Part shown: positions 1 to 9,461 of the stretch, one piece after another
Layout: each line of letters starts with the position of its first letter
How positions within the stretch are numbered: the stretch's first letter is position 1
Source: Rhodanobacter sp. PCA2
GTDB lineage: Bacteria; Pseudomonadota; Gammaproteobacteria; Xanthomonadales; Rhodanobacteraceae
Reading direction: 5' to 3'
DNA length: 47,475 bases
Assembly: GCF_013620825.1 (NCBI RefSeq)
Contig: NZ_NJIC01000012.1
Span: 110,615-158,089, forward strand
Made by a program: the position numbers and the translations under genes
The notes under the pieces: generated by a model
The model's database searches: none
Seen by the model: the letters and a program-made list of their open reading frames with translations, nothing else
Told to the model about the DNA's origin: nothing

Positions 1-949
1 CGGTCTTGAGCATGCGCAGCAATTTCGCGACGCGGTAGCTGGCGGGCGCGACGCGGTAGCCCACCACCATCGGCCGCTTCGCCAGCAGCGCCTCCAGCGT
101 GGCGGTGCCGGAGGCCAGCAGCACCACGTCGGCGGCCTGCATGGCGAGATGGGCCTGGCCGTCCAGCAGCAGCGGCGCGGTGGCGTCCTGCGGCACCCTG
201 GCGAGCAGGGCGCGCAGCTGTTCCAGCATGCGCGGGTTCGCGGCGGGGATCACCACGCGCAGGCCGGGCAGCGCGGCGGCCACGCGCCGTGCGGCGTCGA
301 GGAACGGGCCGCCCAACCGGGCCAGCTCGCTGCCGCGGCTGCCCGGCAACACGGCCAGCACCGGCGCGTCCTGCGGCAGCTGCAGCGCCTCGCGCGCGGC
401 GGCGCGGTCGGACACCAGCGGGAAGCGGTCGGCCAGCGGATGGCCGGTGAAGCGGGCATCGACGCCGTGCCGGGCGTAGATCGCCGGTTCCATCGGGAAC
501 AGGCACAGCACGCGGTCGGCCGAGCGGCCGATCTTTTCCGCGCGATGTTCGCGCCAGGCCCATACCGAGGGGCTGACGTAGTGCACGGTGCGCAGGCCGG
601 CCTGCTTCAGCCGCTGCTCCACGCCCAGGTTGAAATCCGGCGCATCGATGCCGACCACCACGGCCGGTTTCGCGGCGAGCAGGCGCGCGACGAGTTCCTT
701 GCGCAGCCTGAGCAGGCGCGGCAGGTGCGACAGCACTTCGGCCAGCCCGAACAGCGACAGCTCGCGGATGTCGTACCAGGACTCGAAGCCCTCGGCCTGC
801 ATGCGGCTGCCGCCGATGCCGACGAAGCGGGCGGCGGGGTAGCGGGCGCGCAGCGCGGCGATCAGGTCGGCGCCGAGCTGGTCGCCGGAGTCTTCGCCGG
901 CGAGGAGGGCGATCAACGGGGCTGTGCCTGCTTGTGGAGCGTCGTTCAT
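1..949 (-). CDS. lpxB: Lipid-A-disaccharide synthase LpxB (partial, 3' end outside window)
   Basis: LpxB joins UDP-2,3-diacylglucosamine to lipid X, giving the beta-1,6 disaccharide core of lipid A at the inner face of the cytoplasmic membrane. The reading frame from ATG at 947-949 stays open to base 1 (316 codons), so about the last 60-70 residues are missing. The N-terminus ALLAGEDSGDQLGADLI is the family's glycine-rich start, and SPSVWAWRE, LPGSRGSE and LLASGTATLEALL are family blocks. It is the last visible gene of the lpxD-fabZ-lpxA-lpxB run and is separated from lpxA by 64 bases holding a perfect inverted repeat. Identity is secure from motifs and position; only the truncation by the window edge is unusual. 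Confidence 0.95.
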   Translation of the reverse strand, partial: MNDAPQAGTAPLIALLAGEDSGDQLGADLIAALRARYPAARFVGIGGSRMQAEGFESWYDIRELSLFGLAEVLSHLPRLLRLRKELVARLLAAKPAVVVGIDAPDFNLGVEQRLKQAGLRTVHYVSPSVWAWREHRAEKIGRSADRVLCLFPMEPAIYARHGVDARFTGHPLADRFPLVSDRAAAREALQLPQDAPVLAVLPGSRGSELARLGGPFLDAARRVAAALPGLRVVIPAANPRMLEQLRALLARVPQDATAPLLLDGQAHLAMQAADVVLLASGTATLEALLAKRPMVVGYRVAPASYRVAKLLRMLKT

Positions 950-983
950 GCCGACAGCATAAAGCAGAGCGCGTGTTTGATTT

Positions 984-1008
984 GCGGATATGCGGGACGC
1001 ATATCCGC
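984..1008. repeat. Perfect 11-bp inverted repeat between lpxA and lpxB
   Basis: Arms GCGGATATGCG and CGCATATCCGC are separated by the three bases GGA. The hairpin lies just downstream of the lpxA stop and ahead of lpxB. Neither strand has a T run after it, so it is not a canonical intrinsic terminator; an mRNA-processing or stabilising hairpin is more likely. Confidence 0.8.
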
Positions 1009-1013
1009 GACGC

Positions 1014-1787
1014 TTATCTGGCGAGTGCCCGGTTGCTGCGGTCGATGAAGTCCAGCATCGCGCGCACGTCCGTGCTGTCCTGCGCCTGCTGGGCGAGCTG
1101 TTCGCGGGCCTCGGGCAGCGACAGGCCGGCCATGTACAAGGTGCGGTAGGCGCGCTTGATCGCGGCGATGCGCGGGCTCTCGAAGCCGCGGCGCTTCAGG
1201 CCCTCGCTGTTGATGCCGCGCGGACGGCCATGCTGCTCGTTCGCCATCATCAGGAACGGCGGCACGTCGGAACCGACCAGGCAGCCCATCGCGATGAACG
1301 CGTGCGCGCCGACCTTGCAGAACTGGTGCACGCCGGCGTAGCCGGAGATGATCACCCAGTCGCCGATCTCCACGTGCCCGGCCAGCGCCGAGTAGTTGGA
1401 GAACACCACGTGGTTGCCCACCTGGCAGTCGTGCGCGATGTGCACGTAGGCGAGCAGCCAGTTGTCGTCGCCGATGCGGGTGATTCCGCCGCCTTCGCCG
1501 GTGCCGCGGTTGATGGTGACGAACTCGCGGATCAGGTTGCGGTCGCCGATCACCAGCTCGGTGCGCTCGCCCTTGAACTTCATGTCCTGGGGATTGCCGC
1601 CCAGCGAGGCGAATTGCGTGATGCGATTGTCGCGGCCGATGCGGGTCGGCCCGTCGATCACCACGTGCGGGCCGATCACGGTGCCCTCGCCGATCTCCAC
1701 CTCGGCGCCGATCACGCTGTAGGCGCCGATGCTGACGTTGGCGCCGATCCTGGCAGTGGGGTCGATCTGCGCGGTGGGGTGGATCAT
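1014..1787 (-). CDS. lpxA: Acyl-ACP--UDP-N-acetylglucosamine O-acyltransferase LpxA
   Basis: First committed step of lipid A synthesis: transfer of a 3-hydroxyacyl chain from ACP to the 3-OH of UDP-GlcNAc, in the cytoplasm as a homotrimer. The 257-residue product (E. coli 262) opens with left-handed beta-helix hexapeptide repeats from about residue 2 ([13 protein letters not shown]), and HIAHD (116-120) carries the presumed catalytic His119. The C-terminal EGLKRRGF block is family-typical. The region after DVPP, which forms the acyl-chain ruler in this family, reads [11 protein letters not shown] and differs from E. coli, so chain-length preference cannot be read across. The ATG overlaps the fabZ TGA as ATGA, implying translational coupling; an upstream in-frame start is less likely. 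Confidence 0.97.
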   Translation of the reverse strand: MIHPTAQIDPTARIGANVSIGAYSVIGAEVEIGEGTVIGPHVVIDGPTRIGRDNRITQFASLGGNPQDMKFKGERTELVIGDRNLIREFVTINRGTGEGGGITRIGDDNWLLAYVHIAHDCQVGNHVVFSNYSALAGHVEIGDWVIISGYAGVHQFCKVGAHAFIAMGCLVGSDVPPFLMMANEQHGRPRGINSEGLKRRGFESPRIAAIKRAYRTLYMAGLSLPEAREQLAQQAQDSTDVRAMLDFIDRSNRALAR

Positions 1788-2257
1788 TTGTCCGACCTCG
1801 CCGCGCACATCAGTTCGCAGCTTGCCACTTCCTTGCCGTCCACCACGGTGCGTGCGGCGAACAGGCCCATGCCGCGCATCACGCGCTTCACCGACACTTC
1901 CAGTCGCAACTGGTCGCCCGGCACCACCGGCGCGCTGAAGCGCGCGTTGTCCACCTTGACGAGGTAGAACAGCGGGCTGTCGGTGTTGCCCTTCATGCGG
2001 TTGCTGAGCTGGGTGAGCAGGCCCGCCGCCTGCGCCATCGCCTCCACGATCAGCACGCCCGGCATCACCGGGTGGCCGGGGAAGTGGCCGTTGAAGAACG
2101 GCTCGTTGATGGTGACGTTCTTCAGCGCCACCACGCTCTGGTCGGGAACCATCTCGACCACCCGGTCGACCAGCAGGAACGGATAGCGGTGCGGCAGCAG
2201 CTGCTGGATCTGTTCCACGCTCACCGGCAGGGTCACGGTTGCGGCTTTGTCACTCAT
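1784..2257 (-). CDS. fabZ: 3-hydroxyacyl-[ACP] dehydratase FabZ
   Basis: Dehydrates 3-hydroxyacyl-ACP to trans-2-enoyl-ACP in fatty acid elongation. Its substrate is the same 3-hydroxyacyl-ACP pool used by LpxA and LpxD on either side, so its activity sets the balance between phospholipid and lipid A. The 157-residue hot-dog fold protein shows the motif [21 protein letters not shown] in two adjoining parts, with presumed catalytic His58 and Glu72 at the family spacing of 14. The start overlaps the lpxD stop by 8 bases and the stop overlaps lpxA by 4, so the three genes are tightly coupled. Confidence 0.97.
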   Translation of the reverse strand: MSDKAATVTLPVSVEQIQQLLPHRYPFLLVDRVVEMVPDQSVVALKNVTINEPFFNGHFPGHPVMPGVLIVEAMAQAAGLLTQLSNRMKGNTDSPLFYLVKVDNARFSAPVVPGDQLRLEVSVKRVMRGMGLFAARTVVDGKEVASCELMCAARSDK

Positions 2258-3281
2258 CGTTCTCGTCCTTCTCCAGCGCCGTGAGGCGGCGCGCGAAATC
2301 GTCCAGGTGCTTGAAGCGGGCGGCGTTCTTGCGCCACTGGCGGTTGTCCTGCAGCGGCGTGCCGGAGGAATACTCGCCCGGCTCGCGTATCGAGTGCGTA
2401 ACCAGGCTCTTGGCGGTAATGGTAACGCGGTCGGCCAGTTCCAGATGGCCCAGCACGCCGGCGTTGCCGCCGATCATGCACCAGCGGCCGATCCTCGCGC
2501 TGCCGGCCACCGCCGCGCAGCCCGCCATCGCGGTGTGCGCGCCCACGTGCACGTTGTGGGCGATCTGGATCTGGTTGTCCAGCCGCACGTCCTCTTCCAG
2601 CACGGTATCGTCCAGCGCGCCGCGGTCGATGGTGGTGTTCGCGCCGATCTCGCAATCGTCGCCGATGCGCACGCCGCCGAGCTGGGGGATCTTCACCCAG
2701 TGGTCGCGTTCGAAGGCGAGTCCGAAGCCGTCGGAACCGATCACCGCGCCGGGGTGCACCAGCACGCGCCGGCCCAGGCGCACCCGCGTCACCAGGGTGA
2801 CCCGCGCCACCAGGCGCGACTGGGCGCCCACCGTGCAGTCCTCGCCCACGATGCAATGCGGGCCGAGCACGGCGCCCTCGGCGATCACCGCGCCGGCGGC
2901 GACCACGCAGCAGGGGCCGACGCTGGCGCCCGGGGCGACGGTCGCGCCCGCGTCCACCACCGCGGTGGGGTGGATCCCGGGCGCGGCTGCCGGCAGGCGC
3001 TCGAACAGCGCGGCGATCTTCGCGTAGGCCACGTAGGGGTCGGCGGCGACCAGGGCGTCGACCGGACAGTCCGCGAGGTGTTCCTCGCGCAGGATCACCG
3101 CACCGGCGCCGGTGGCGGCCAGTTGCGCGGCGTACTTGCCGTTGGAGAGGAAGGCCAGCTGGCGGGCGCCGGCGTTCGCGAGCGTGGCGACGCCGTCGAT
3201 GGAGCGCCCGCCGTCGCCGTGCAGGCGCAAGCCGAAGCGTTCGGCCAGGTCGGCGAGGGTGGGGCCGGGATGGGTGCTCAA
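2250..3281 (-). CDS. lpxD: UDP-3-O-(3-hydroxyacyl)glucosamine N-acyltransferase LpxD
   Basis: Third step of lipid A synthesis: N-acylation of UDP-3-O-acylglucosamine with 3-hydroxyacyl-ACP. The product has 343 residues (E. coli 341): an N-terminal uridine-binding domain, then hexapeptide repeats from about residue 105 (GIHPTAVVDAGATVAPG) and the QIAHN block with the catalytic His, then a helical C-terminus. I place the start at TTG (3279-3281), because GGAGAAG lies six bases upstream and no ATG or GTG fits the conserved N-terminus better. No skp/ompH gene lies between bamA and this gene, unlike in E. coli and Pseudomonas. Confidence 0.95.
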   Translation of the reverse strand: MSTHPGPTLADLAERFGLRLHGDGGRSIDGVATLANAGARQLAFLSNGKYAAQLAATGAGAVILREEHLADCPVDALVAADPYVAYAKIAALFERLPAAAPGIHPTAVVDAGATVAPGASVGPCCVVAAGAVIAEGAVLGPHCIVGEDCTVGAQSRLVARVTLVTRVRLGRRVLVHPGAVIGSDGFGLAFERDHWVKIPQLGGVRIGDDCEIGANTTIDRGALDDTVLEEDVRLDNQIQIAHNVHVGAHTAMAGCAAVAGSARIGRWCMIGGNAGVLGHLELADRVTITAKSLVTHSIREPGEYSSGTPLQDNRQWRKNAARFKHLDDFARRLTALEKDENDE

Positions 3282-3305
3282 GGGCTTCTCCGCGAGGGGC
3301 CGCCC

Positions 3306-3311
3306 ATTGTA
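3306..3311 (-). promoter_or_regulatory. Possible lpxD promoter -10
   Basis: On the minus strand the hexamer TACAAT sits 25 bases before the lpxD TTG. No convincing -35 lies 17 bases upstream (GACCAC-like). It may supply an internal start for lpxD-fabZ-lpxA-lpxB in addition to read-through from bamA. Confidence 0.35.
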
Positions 3312-3339
3312 TCGGCAGTGCCGCGGCCGTGGTCCGGAA

Positions 3340-3371
3340 GGCGAAAAGCGCGGCAGGCCGCGCTTTTCGCC
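3340..3371 (-). other. 14-bp perfect hairpin downstream of bamA
   Basis: Arms GGCGAAAAGCGCGG and CCGCGCTTTTCGCC pair perfectly around the loop CAGG, 22 bases after the bamA stop. There is no U tract on the minus strand after it, so full termination is doubtful. It would more likely protect the bamA mRNA end or reduce transcription into lpxD. Confidence 0.7.
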
Positions 3372-3393
3372 GGGGTGGTGCGTTCGTCCGGCC

Positions 3394-5823
3394 TCAGAAC
3401 GTGGAGCCGAACGTGAACTGGATGCGCTCCTCGTAGTGGCCGTCGTCGCGCTGGGTGCGGAACGGCAGCGCGAAGTTGATGATCATCGGGCCGATCGGCG
3501 CCTGCCAGTGCAGCGACAGGCCGGTGGAGGCGCGCAGCGTGCTGGCGTCGAAGCTCTGCCAGTTCTTGTACGCGTTGCCCACGTCCACGAACCAGGACAC
3601 GCGGGCGGTGTTGACGTCCTTGAGGAAGGGCAGCGGCAGGTACAGCTCGGCCGTGCCCAGCACCTTGAACGCGCCGCCGATGGGCTGTGCGTAGGAGTAA
3701 TAGCTGCCGCTGCAGTTGCCGCTGGCGTCGGGCTGGCCCGTGCCCGAGCAGATGCGCGGGCCCAGCGTGTTGTCCTGGAAGCCGCGCACGTCGCGCACGC
3801 CGCCGGAGTAGAAGTTCTCCCAGAACGGGAAGTCGTTGCGCATGTCGAGCGGCTCGGGCATTCCCGCCGCGGCATAGGCGGCCTTGAGCTGGTCGAACGC
3901 CGTGTCGCTGATGCCGTTCTTGCCGTAGGTCTTGCCGTAGCCGACCTGGCCGTCGAGGTAGAGCACGAAGCCGTGGCCGATCGGCCAGTAGTGGTTCGCC
4001 TCGCCCGTCACCTTCCAGTACTTCACGGTGGAGGTGGGCAGCGCCACTTCGGAACTCAGCGACAGCACGCCGCCGCGGGTGGGCGCCCAGTAGCCGTTGC
4101 GGCTGTCCATGTTCCAGCCCAGCGTGCCGACCAGCGAGTGCACGGTGTAGTTGCCGATCTCGTTCTGGTAGTCGACCAGCTGCTGCGGCGTGTAGCCGGC
4201 GATCGAGTTGATCTTGTTGCTGCTGACGCCGAGGCCCGCGCGGATACTCTGGAAGTCGGTGATCGGGAAGCCGAGGTAGGTGGAGAACGCCTTCTGGCTG
4301 GTGGAGTAGTTCGCGAACTCGCTGTTGTCGACGTTGCCGAAGTCGGTCTTCGAATAGGTGGCGTTGTAGCCGATGCCGACGTTGTTGTCGGTGAGGTAGG
4401 GGTTGTAGTAGTTGACGTTGAAGCGGGTGTAGTAGCTGCTGCGCTCGCCGCTCACCGACACGCTGTCGCCGGTGCCGAACAGGTTGCGCTGCGACACCGA
4501 GGCGGACAGGATGATGCCGGAATACTGCGAGTAGCCCACGCCGAACTGCAGGCTGCCGGCGGACTGTTCCTCGACCTTGACGGTGACATCCACCTGGTCG
4601 TCGGAGCCGGCCACCTTCTTCTTGTCGATGTCGACCTTCTTGAAGTAGCCCAGCTGCTGCAGGCGGATCTTGGAACGGTCGATCATCCCTTGCGAGTACC
4701 AGGACCCTTCGAGCTGGCGCATCTCGCGGCGCAGCACGTTGTCCTCGGTGAGCGTGTTGCCCTCGAAGATCACGCGCCGCACGTAGACGCGCTGGCCCGG
4801 TTCGATGTACAGCGTGAGGTCGACGGTGCGCTTGTCCTTGTCCAGCTTGGGATACGGCGTGACCTTGGCGTAGGCGTAGCCGATGTTCGCCAGCAGCGCC
4901 TTGAGCGCCTTGGTGCTGTTCTCGATCGCGGCGCGGTTGAACACCTCGCCCGGCTTGACAAACACCAGTTGCCGCAGCGTGGCTTCGGGCAGCACCAGCG
5001 TGCCCAGCAGCTTCACGTCCTGGATCTTGTAGATCTCGCCTTCCTTGACGTCGGCGGCGATGTACATCGACTGCTTGTCCGGGGCGATCGTGACCTGGGT
5101 GGAATCGACGCCGAAGTCGGCGTAGCCGCGGTTCATGTAGTAGGACTGCAGCTTCTCCAGGTCGCCGGAGAGCTTCTCGCGCGAATACTGGTCGTTCTTC
5201 GAGTACCACGACATCCAGTTCGGCGTGCCCAGCTCGAAATCGTCGCGGATCGCCTTGTCGGTGAACGCGTGGTTGCCGAGGATGTTGATCTCCTTGATCT
5301 TCGCCACCTGGCCCTCGCGGACCTCGATGTCGATCGCCACGCGGTTGCGTTCCAGCCGCACCACGTGGGGGATCACCGACACGCTGTACTTGCCGCGGTT
5401 GTAGTACTGGTGGATCAGTTCCTGCTGCACGTTGTCCAGCGCGAGGCGGTCGAACGTCTCGCCCTCGGCCAGGCCGATCGACTTCAGGCCCTTCTTCAGG
5501 TCGTCGGTCTTGATGTCCTTGTTGCCGCGGATGGTGAGCTTGGCGATCGACGGCCGCTCCACCACCTTGATCACCAGGATGTTGCCGTCACGCTCCAGTT
5601 CCACGTCGCTGAAGAACTTGGTCTGGTACAGCGCGCGGATCGCCCGCTGCGCCGTGGCGTCGGTCATGCGGTCGCCGCGGCTCATCGGCAGGTAGTTGAA
5701 CACCGTGCCGGCGGAGATGCGGCTGAGACCGTCGATGCGGATGTCCGAGATCACGAACGGATCGAAGGCGAGCGCGTTGGCGGAGAGGGAGGCAAGCAGG
5801 AGCAGGGCGGCGATACGCTTCAT
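3394..5823 (-). CDS. bamA: Outer membrane protein assembly factor BamA
   Basis: Core of the BAM complex that folds and inserts beta-barrel proteins in the outer membrane. The 809-residue product starts with a signal peptide (MKRIAALLLLASLSANALA), followed by POTRA repeats from about residue 22 (FVISDIRIDGLSRIS; typical five) and a C-terminal Omp85 16-strand barrel from about residue 420. It ends FTFGSTF, with the terminal Phe expected of a BAM-recognised barrel. Length matches the family (E. coli 810). A 186-base gap separates it from rseP; I see no clear sigma-E promoter in that gap, only a small GGTGCC/GGCACC hairpin. Confidence 0.97.
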   Translation of the reverse strand: MKRIAALLLLASLSANALAFDPFVISDIRIDGLSRISAGTVFNYLPMSRGDRMTDATAQRAIRALYQTKFFSDVELERDGNILVIKVVERPSIAKLTIRGNKDIKTDDLKKGLKSIGLAEGETFDRLALDNVQQELIHQYYNRGKYSVSVIPHVVRLERNRVAIDIEVREGQVAKIKEINILGNHAFTDKAIRDDFELGTPNWMSWYSKNDQYSREKLSGDLEKLQSYYMNRGYADFGVDSTQVTIAPDKQSMYIAADVKEGEIYKIQDVKLLGTLVLPEATLRQLVFVKPGEVFNRAAIENSTKALKALLANIGYAYAKVTPYPKLDKDKRTVDLTLYIEPGQRVYVRRVIFEGNTLTEDNVLRREMRQLEGSWYSQGMIDRSKIRLQQLGYFKKVDIDKKKVAGSDDQVDVTVKVEEQSAGSLQFGVGYSQYSGIILSASVSQRNLFGTGDSVSVSGERSSYYTRFNVNYYNPYLTDNNVGIGYNATYSKTDFGNVDNSEFANYSTSQKAFSTYLGFPITDFQSIRAGLGVSSNKINSIAGYTPQQLVDYQNEIGNYTVHSLVGTLGWNMDSRNGYWAPTRGGVLSLSSEVALPTSTVKYWKVTGEANHYWPIGHGFVLYLDGQVGYGKTYGKNGISDTAFDQLKAAYAAAGMPEPLDMRNDFPFWENFYSGGVRDVRGFQDNTLGPRICSGTGQPDASGNCSGSYYSYAQPIGGAFKVLGTAELYLPLPFLKDVNTARVSWFVDVGNAYKNWQSFDASTLRASTGLSLHWQAPIGPMIINFALPFRTQRDDGHYEERIQFTFGSTF

Positions 5824-6009
5824 CGTCGATTCCGGTGGATGGTTTCGATCAGGCCGCCGGCCCGATCAAGGTGCGCGGCAGGGCAGAACCCCGCCGCGAG
5901 AAAGAACAGGTGCCCGCAAGAGGCACCGGATGCAACAGACCGGCGCGCGTGAGCGCGGCCGGCACGAACGTTTGCGGCGTCGACGAACCGGTGGCGCGGA
6001 TCATCGACG

Positions 6010-7356
6010 TCACGACAGCAGCAGGCGATGGATGTCGTTGTAGAACACCAGGCCCATCAGGCTGAACAGCAGCACCAGCCCCACGTACTGGCCGATCGCC
6101 ATGGCCTGTTCGCTGAGCGGGCTGCCCTTGACCAACTCGATAAGGTAATACAGCAGGTGGCCGCCATCCAAGACGGGGATGGGCAGCAGGTTCAGCACCG
6201 CCAGGCTCAGCGACACCATGGCGAGGAACTGCAGGAACCGGGCGAAGCCCAGCTGGGCGCTGGCATTCGCCACCTGCGCGATGCCGATCACGCTGGACAG
6301 GTTGCGCGGCGAGGCCTCGCCGTCCAGCATCTTGCCTATCATGCCGAAGGTCTGCGCGGTGTTGCGCCAGGTGGCGGCCAGCGCCTCGTTCAGGGCGCGC
6401 AGCGGGCCGTAGCGCAGCGTGGCGGCTTCGGGCGGTTGCGAGCCTATGCCTATCATCCAGTCGGAGGGCTGGCCCTGCAGCGATTCGCGCCGTGCGACGA
6501 CCTGCAGCGGGATGGTCTTGCCGTTGCGCTCGACCACGATCGCCAGCTTCGGGGACACCACGGCGTCCTGCTGCACCAGCTTGCCCATCCCCAGGAAATC
6601 GGTGGCGGGCTTGCCGTTCACGCTGACGATGCGGTCGCCGGCCAGCATGCCGGCCAGCGCGGCGGGCTGGTCGGGCAGCACGGTGGCGGCCACCGCGGGC
6701 GCCGGCATCGGCAGCAGGCCCAGGGTGGTGAAGTACTGGTCGACGGTCTGGCCGGGCGGCAGCTTGTCCAGCGGCAGCAGCAGGCGCCGCTGCGTGCCGT
6801 CGGGATCGCGCACGGTGAGCGGCAGCGGCGTGCGGCCCAGCAGGGCATTCGCCACCACGTCCAGCGAATCGCCCCAGGTATCGACGTCGCGGCCGGCGAT
6901 GCTGAGGATGCGGTCGCCCGGCTGGATGCCTGCCTGGGCGGCCATGCTCTGCGGCTTGGCGGTGACGATGGGCGCGCTGTCGGGCAGGCCCACCATGAAC
7001 ATCAGCCACAGCGCCGCCACGGTGAACAGCAGGTTGAAGCCCGGCCCCGCCAGCACGATCAGGATGCGCTTCCACACCGGCTGGCCGGTGAACTCCTGGC
7101 CTTGCAGCTGCGGCGGCACCACGCCTTCGCGTGCGTCCAGCATCTTCACGTAGCCGCCCAGCGGGATCGCGGCGATCTGGTACTCGGTGCCGTCGCGGCC
7201 GATGCGCTTCCACACCGCGTTGCCGAAGCCCACCGAGAAGCGCAGCACCTTCACCCCGCAACGGCGCGCGACCCAGTAATGGCCGAACTCATGGAAGGTC
7301 ACCAGCACGCCCAGCGTGACCAGCAACCAGAATACCGAGCCGAAAAAGGAAGTCAT
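6010..7356 (-). CDS. rseP: Site-2 zinc metalloprotease RseP
   Basis: Intramembrane protease that cuts the anti-sigma factor RseA after DegS cleavage and removes remnant signal peptides. The 448-residue product has a first membrane helix with HEFGH (22-26; zinc ligands His22 and His26, catalytic Glu23), two PDZ domains in the periplasmic middle (around residues 115-200 and 205-290) and the LDGGH block near the C-terminus that supplies the third zinc ligand. ATG at 7354-7356 is preferred over the adjoining TTG. Its place between dxr and bamA is the usual proteobacterial order and fits a role in envelope stress control. Confidence 0.96.
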   Translation of the reverse strand: MTSFFGSVFWLLVTLGVLVTFHEFGHYWVARRCGVKVLRFSVGFGNAVWKRIGRDGTEYQIAAIPLGGYVKMLDAREGVVPPQLQGQEFTGQPVWKRILIVLAGPGFNLLFTVAALWLMFMVGLPDSAPIVTAKPQSMAAQAGIQPGDRILSIAGRDVDTWGDSLDVVANALLGRTPLPLTVRDPDGTQRRLLLPLDKLPPGQTVDQYFTTLGLLPMPAPAVAATVLPDQPAALAGMLAGDRIVSVNGKPATDFLGMGKLVQQDAVVSPKLAIVVERNGKTIPLQVVARRESLQGQPSDWMIGIGSQPPEAATLRYGPLRALNEALAATWRNTAQTFGMIGKMLDGEASPRNLSSVIGIAQVANASAQLGFARFLQFLAMVSLSLAVLNLLPIPVLDGGHLLYYLIELVKGSPLSEQAMAIGQYVGLVLLFSLMGLVFYNDIHRLLLS

Positions 7357-7401
7357 CAAACGCCGTGAGGGAAATCTATCGGTGACAGGATATCAGCAAG
7401 C

Positions 7402-7440
7402 CCCGGGAACCTGTTCATGTTCCCGGGTGCAGCAAGCTGC
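7402..7440 (-). other. Tandem hairpins between dxr and rseP
   Basis: The dxr-rseP spacer holds CCCGGGAAC/GTTCCCGGG (7402-7410 and 7419-7427) and then GCAGC/GCTGC (7429-7433 and 7436-7440). Neither is followed by a T run on the minus strand, so they look like intercistronic processing or attenuating structures. Confidence 0.55.
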
Positions 7441-7448
7441 CCGGGGGA

Positions 7449-8627
7449 TCATGAACAGCTGCGTAGCAACAGGCGCCGGGCCGCGGCCCGGGCCTCGCCG
7501 TCGCGCGCAACAAGAGACTCCACATCGACCACGGCTTGCGGCGGCAGTTCCGCAAGTACCCCCTCGACCACTTCGGCGATGGCCAGGAAGGGCAGGGCGC
7601 CGGCCAGGAAGGCTTCCACCGCCACCTCGTTCGCGGCGTTCAGGATGGCCGGCGCGTCGCCGCCGGCACGCAGCGCCTGGAAGGCCAGCGCGAGGCAGCG
7701 GAAGGTGTCCAGGTCCGGCGCCCCGAACTCCAGCGCGCCGCAGGTGGCGAGGTTCAGCGGCGTCACCCCCGATTCCACGCGGTCGGGCCACGCCAGCGCG
7801 TGGGCGATCGCGGTGCGCATGTCGGGGTTGCCGAGCTGGGCCAGCACCGAGCCGTCCACGTATTCCACCAGCGAATGCACCAGGCTCTGCGGATGCACCG
7901 CCACTTCGATCGCCGCGGCCGGCGCGCCGAACAGGTGGTGGGCCTCGATCACTTCCAGGCCCTTGTTCATCAGGGTGGCTGAATCCACCGAGATCTTGCG
8001 GCCCATCGACCATTTGGGGTGCTTGCAGGCCTGGTCGGGGGTCACCGCCGCCAGTTCGGCGCGGCTGCGACCCCGGAACGGGCCGCCCGAGGCGGTGAGC
8101 ACGAGCTTGCGCACGCCGCTGGCGCGCAGGTTCGGGCGGCCGCCGGGCAGGCACTGGAAGATCGCGTTGTGCTCGGAGTCCACCGGGATCAGTTCGCCGC
8201 CCCCGGTGCGCAGCGCCTCCAGCAGCAGCGGGCCGGCCAGCACGATGGATTCCTTGTTCGCCAGCAGCAGGCGCTTGCCGGCGCGCGCGGCGGCGAGGGT
8301 GGAGTCCAGTCCCGCCGCGCCCACGATCGCGGCCACCACGGTATCGCACTGCGTGCCGGCCGCGGCGGCGGCGAGCGCGGCCTGGCCGCTGGCCACTTCG
8401 CAGCGCACGCCGTCGGCGGCGAGGCGGCGCGCCAGCTCGCCTTCCAGCGCGGGGTCGGCGATCACCGCCAGTTCGGGGCGGTGCGTGGCGCACAGTGCGG
8501 CCAGGGCCGCCACGTTGCGGTGCGCACTCAGGATGTTCGCGCGGAAGCGGTCCGGATGCCGCGCGATGACATCCAGCGTGCTGGCGCCGATCGAACCGGT
8601 GGCACCCAGTACCGCAACCTTGTTCAT
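7449..8627 (-). CDS. dxr: 1-deoxy-D-xylulose 5-phosphate reductoisomerase
   Basis: Second step of the MEP isoprenoid pathway: NADPH- and metal-dependent conversion of DXP to MEP; the product feeds UppS in the same operon. The 392-residue protein opens with the NADPH site [14 protein letters not shown], followed by NKESIVLAG, the metal/substrate block [12 protein letters not shown] and the SGGPFRG and [16 protein letters not shown] blocks. ATG at 8625-8627 is chosen over a GTG two codons earlier because AGGGA lies eight bases before the ATG and too close to the GTG. It starts 13 bases after the cdsA stop. Confidence 0.97.
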   Translation of the reverse strand: MNKVAVLGATGSIGASTLDVIARHPDRFRANILSAHRNVAALAALCATHRPELAVIADPALEGELARRLAADGVRCEVASGQAALAAAAAGTQCDTVVAAIVGAAGLDSTLAAARAGKRLLLANKESIVLAGPLLLEALRTGGGELIPVDSEHNAIFQCLPGGRPNLRASGVRKLVLTASGGPFRGRSRAELAAVTPDQACKHPKWSMGRKISVDSATLMNKGLEVIEAHHLFGAPAAAIEVAVHPQSLVHSLVEYVDGSVLAQLGNPDMRTAIAHALAWPDRVESGVTPLNLATCGALEFGAPDLDTFRCLALAFQALRAGGDAPAILNAANEVAVEAFLAGALPFLAIAEVVEGVLAELPPQAVVDVESLVARDGEARAAARRLLLRSCS

Positions 8628-8640
8628 TGCCACTTTCCCT

Positions 8641-9459
8641 TTACATCCGGAGCAGCTGCAGGCCCAGGGTGAACACCGGCAGGGCGGCGAACACGCTGTC
8701 CAGCCGGTCCAGCAGGCCGCCGTGGCCGGGGAACAGGTCGCCCGAGTCCTTCACCTGGGCATGGCGCTTCATCAGGCTTTCGAGCAGGTCGCCCACGATG
8801 GAGGCGGCCACGGTGAGCAGGGCCAGCACCGCCAGGCCGGGCAGCGCCGCGCCGCGCAGGCCCAGCAGCCAGCCCCCGATCAGGGCGACCGCCGCGCCGG
8901 CGGCCAGCGCCCCGTAGGCGCCTGCCCAGGTCTTGCCGGGGCTGATCTGCGGTGCCAGCTTGCGCTTGCCGAACGCGCGTCCGCTGAAGTATGCGCCGAT
9001 GTCCGCGGCCCACACCACCAGCAGGGCCAGCAGCATCCACCAGTGGCCGTGCGGCTCGCGGCCGTGCAGCGCGAGCGCGGCGATCCAGGCGGGGAAGACC
9101 ACGAAGGCGCCGGCCGCCAGCTTGACGGCGCGGTTCTCCTTCGTGGGCGCCGCGCCGTAGGCGAAGTGGCGCAGCCACAGGCAGGCGGTCAGCCACCACG
9201 CCACGCCCAGCGCCAGCAGCAGCGGCGTCAGCGGGCCGGCATGCGCCAGCCACAGCAGCACGAACAGCAGCGCGGCGACCGCCAGCAACGCGATGCGCGC
9301 GGCGGGCTGGCGTACGCCGGCGAGGCGGGCCCATTCCTCCAGCGCACCCAGGAACACCACGGCGCCGACCACGGCCAGCCACGGGGTCGGCAACAGCAGG
9401 ATGATCAGTATCGCCAGCGGCGCAAGCAGCAAGGCGGTGACGACGCGCTGGAACAGCAT
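8641..9459 (-). CDS. cdsA: Phosphatidate cytidylyltransferase CdsA
   Basis: Makes CDP-diacylglycerol from CTP and phosphatidate in the inner membrane, the branch point for all phospholipids. The 272-residue product is mostly membrane helices ([15 protein letters not shown] and others; about eight in all). The family signature near the C-terminus reads [18 protein letters not shown] followed by [12 protein letters not shown], where the acidic residues bind metal. ATG at 9457-9459 follows the uppS stop by two bases, so the pair is translationally coupled. Confidence 0.95.
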   Translation of the reverse strand: MLFQRVVTALLLAPLAILIILLLPTPWLAVVGAVVFLGALEEWARLAGVRQPAARIALLAVAALLFVLLWLAHAGPLTPLLLALGVAWWLTACLWLRHFAYGAAPTKENRAVKLAAGAFVVFPAWIAALALHGREPHGHWWMLLALLVVWAADIGAYFSGRAFGKRKLAPQISPGKTWAGAYGALAAGAAVALIGGWLLGLRGAALPGLAVLALLTVAASIVGDLLESLMKRHAQVKDSGDLFPGHGGLLDRLDSVFAALPVFTLGLQLLRM

Positions 9460-9461
9460 GC

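Noticed and set aside
99-1048. Long open frames on the plus strand across lpxB
   Set aside because: They are Arg/Ala/Gln-rich shadow frames caused by high GC; the minus strand encodes recognisable LpxB.
3112-5952. A 946-codon plus-strand open frame opposite bamA
   Set aside because: It is the antisense of a clear 809-residue BamA; composition (Val/Ala/His/Arg-rich) has no domain, signal or motif.
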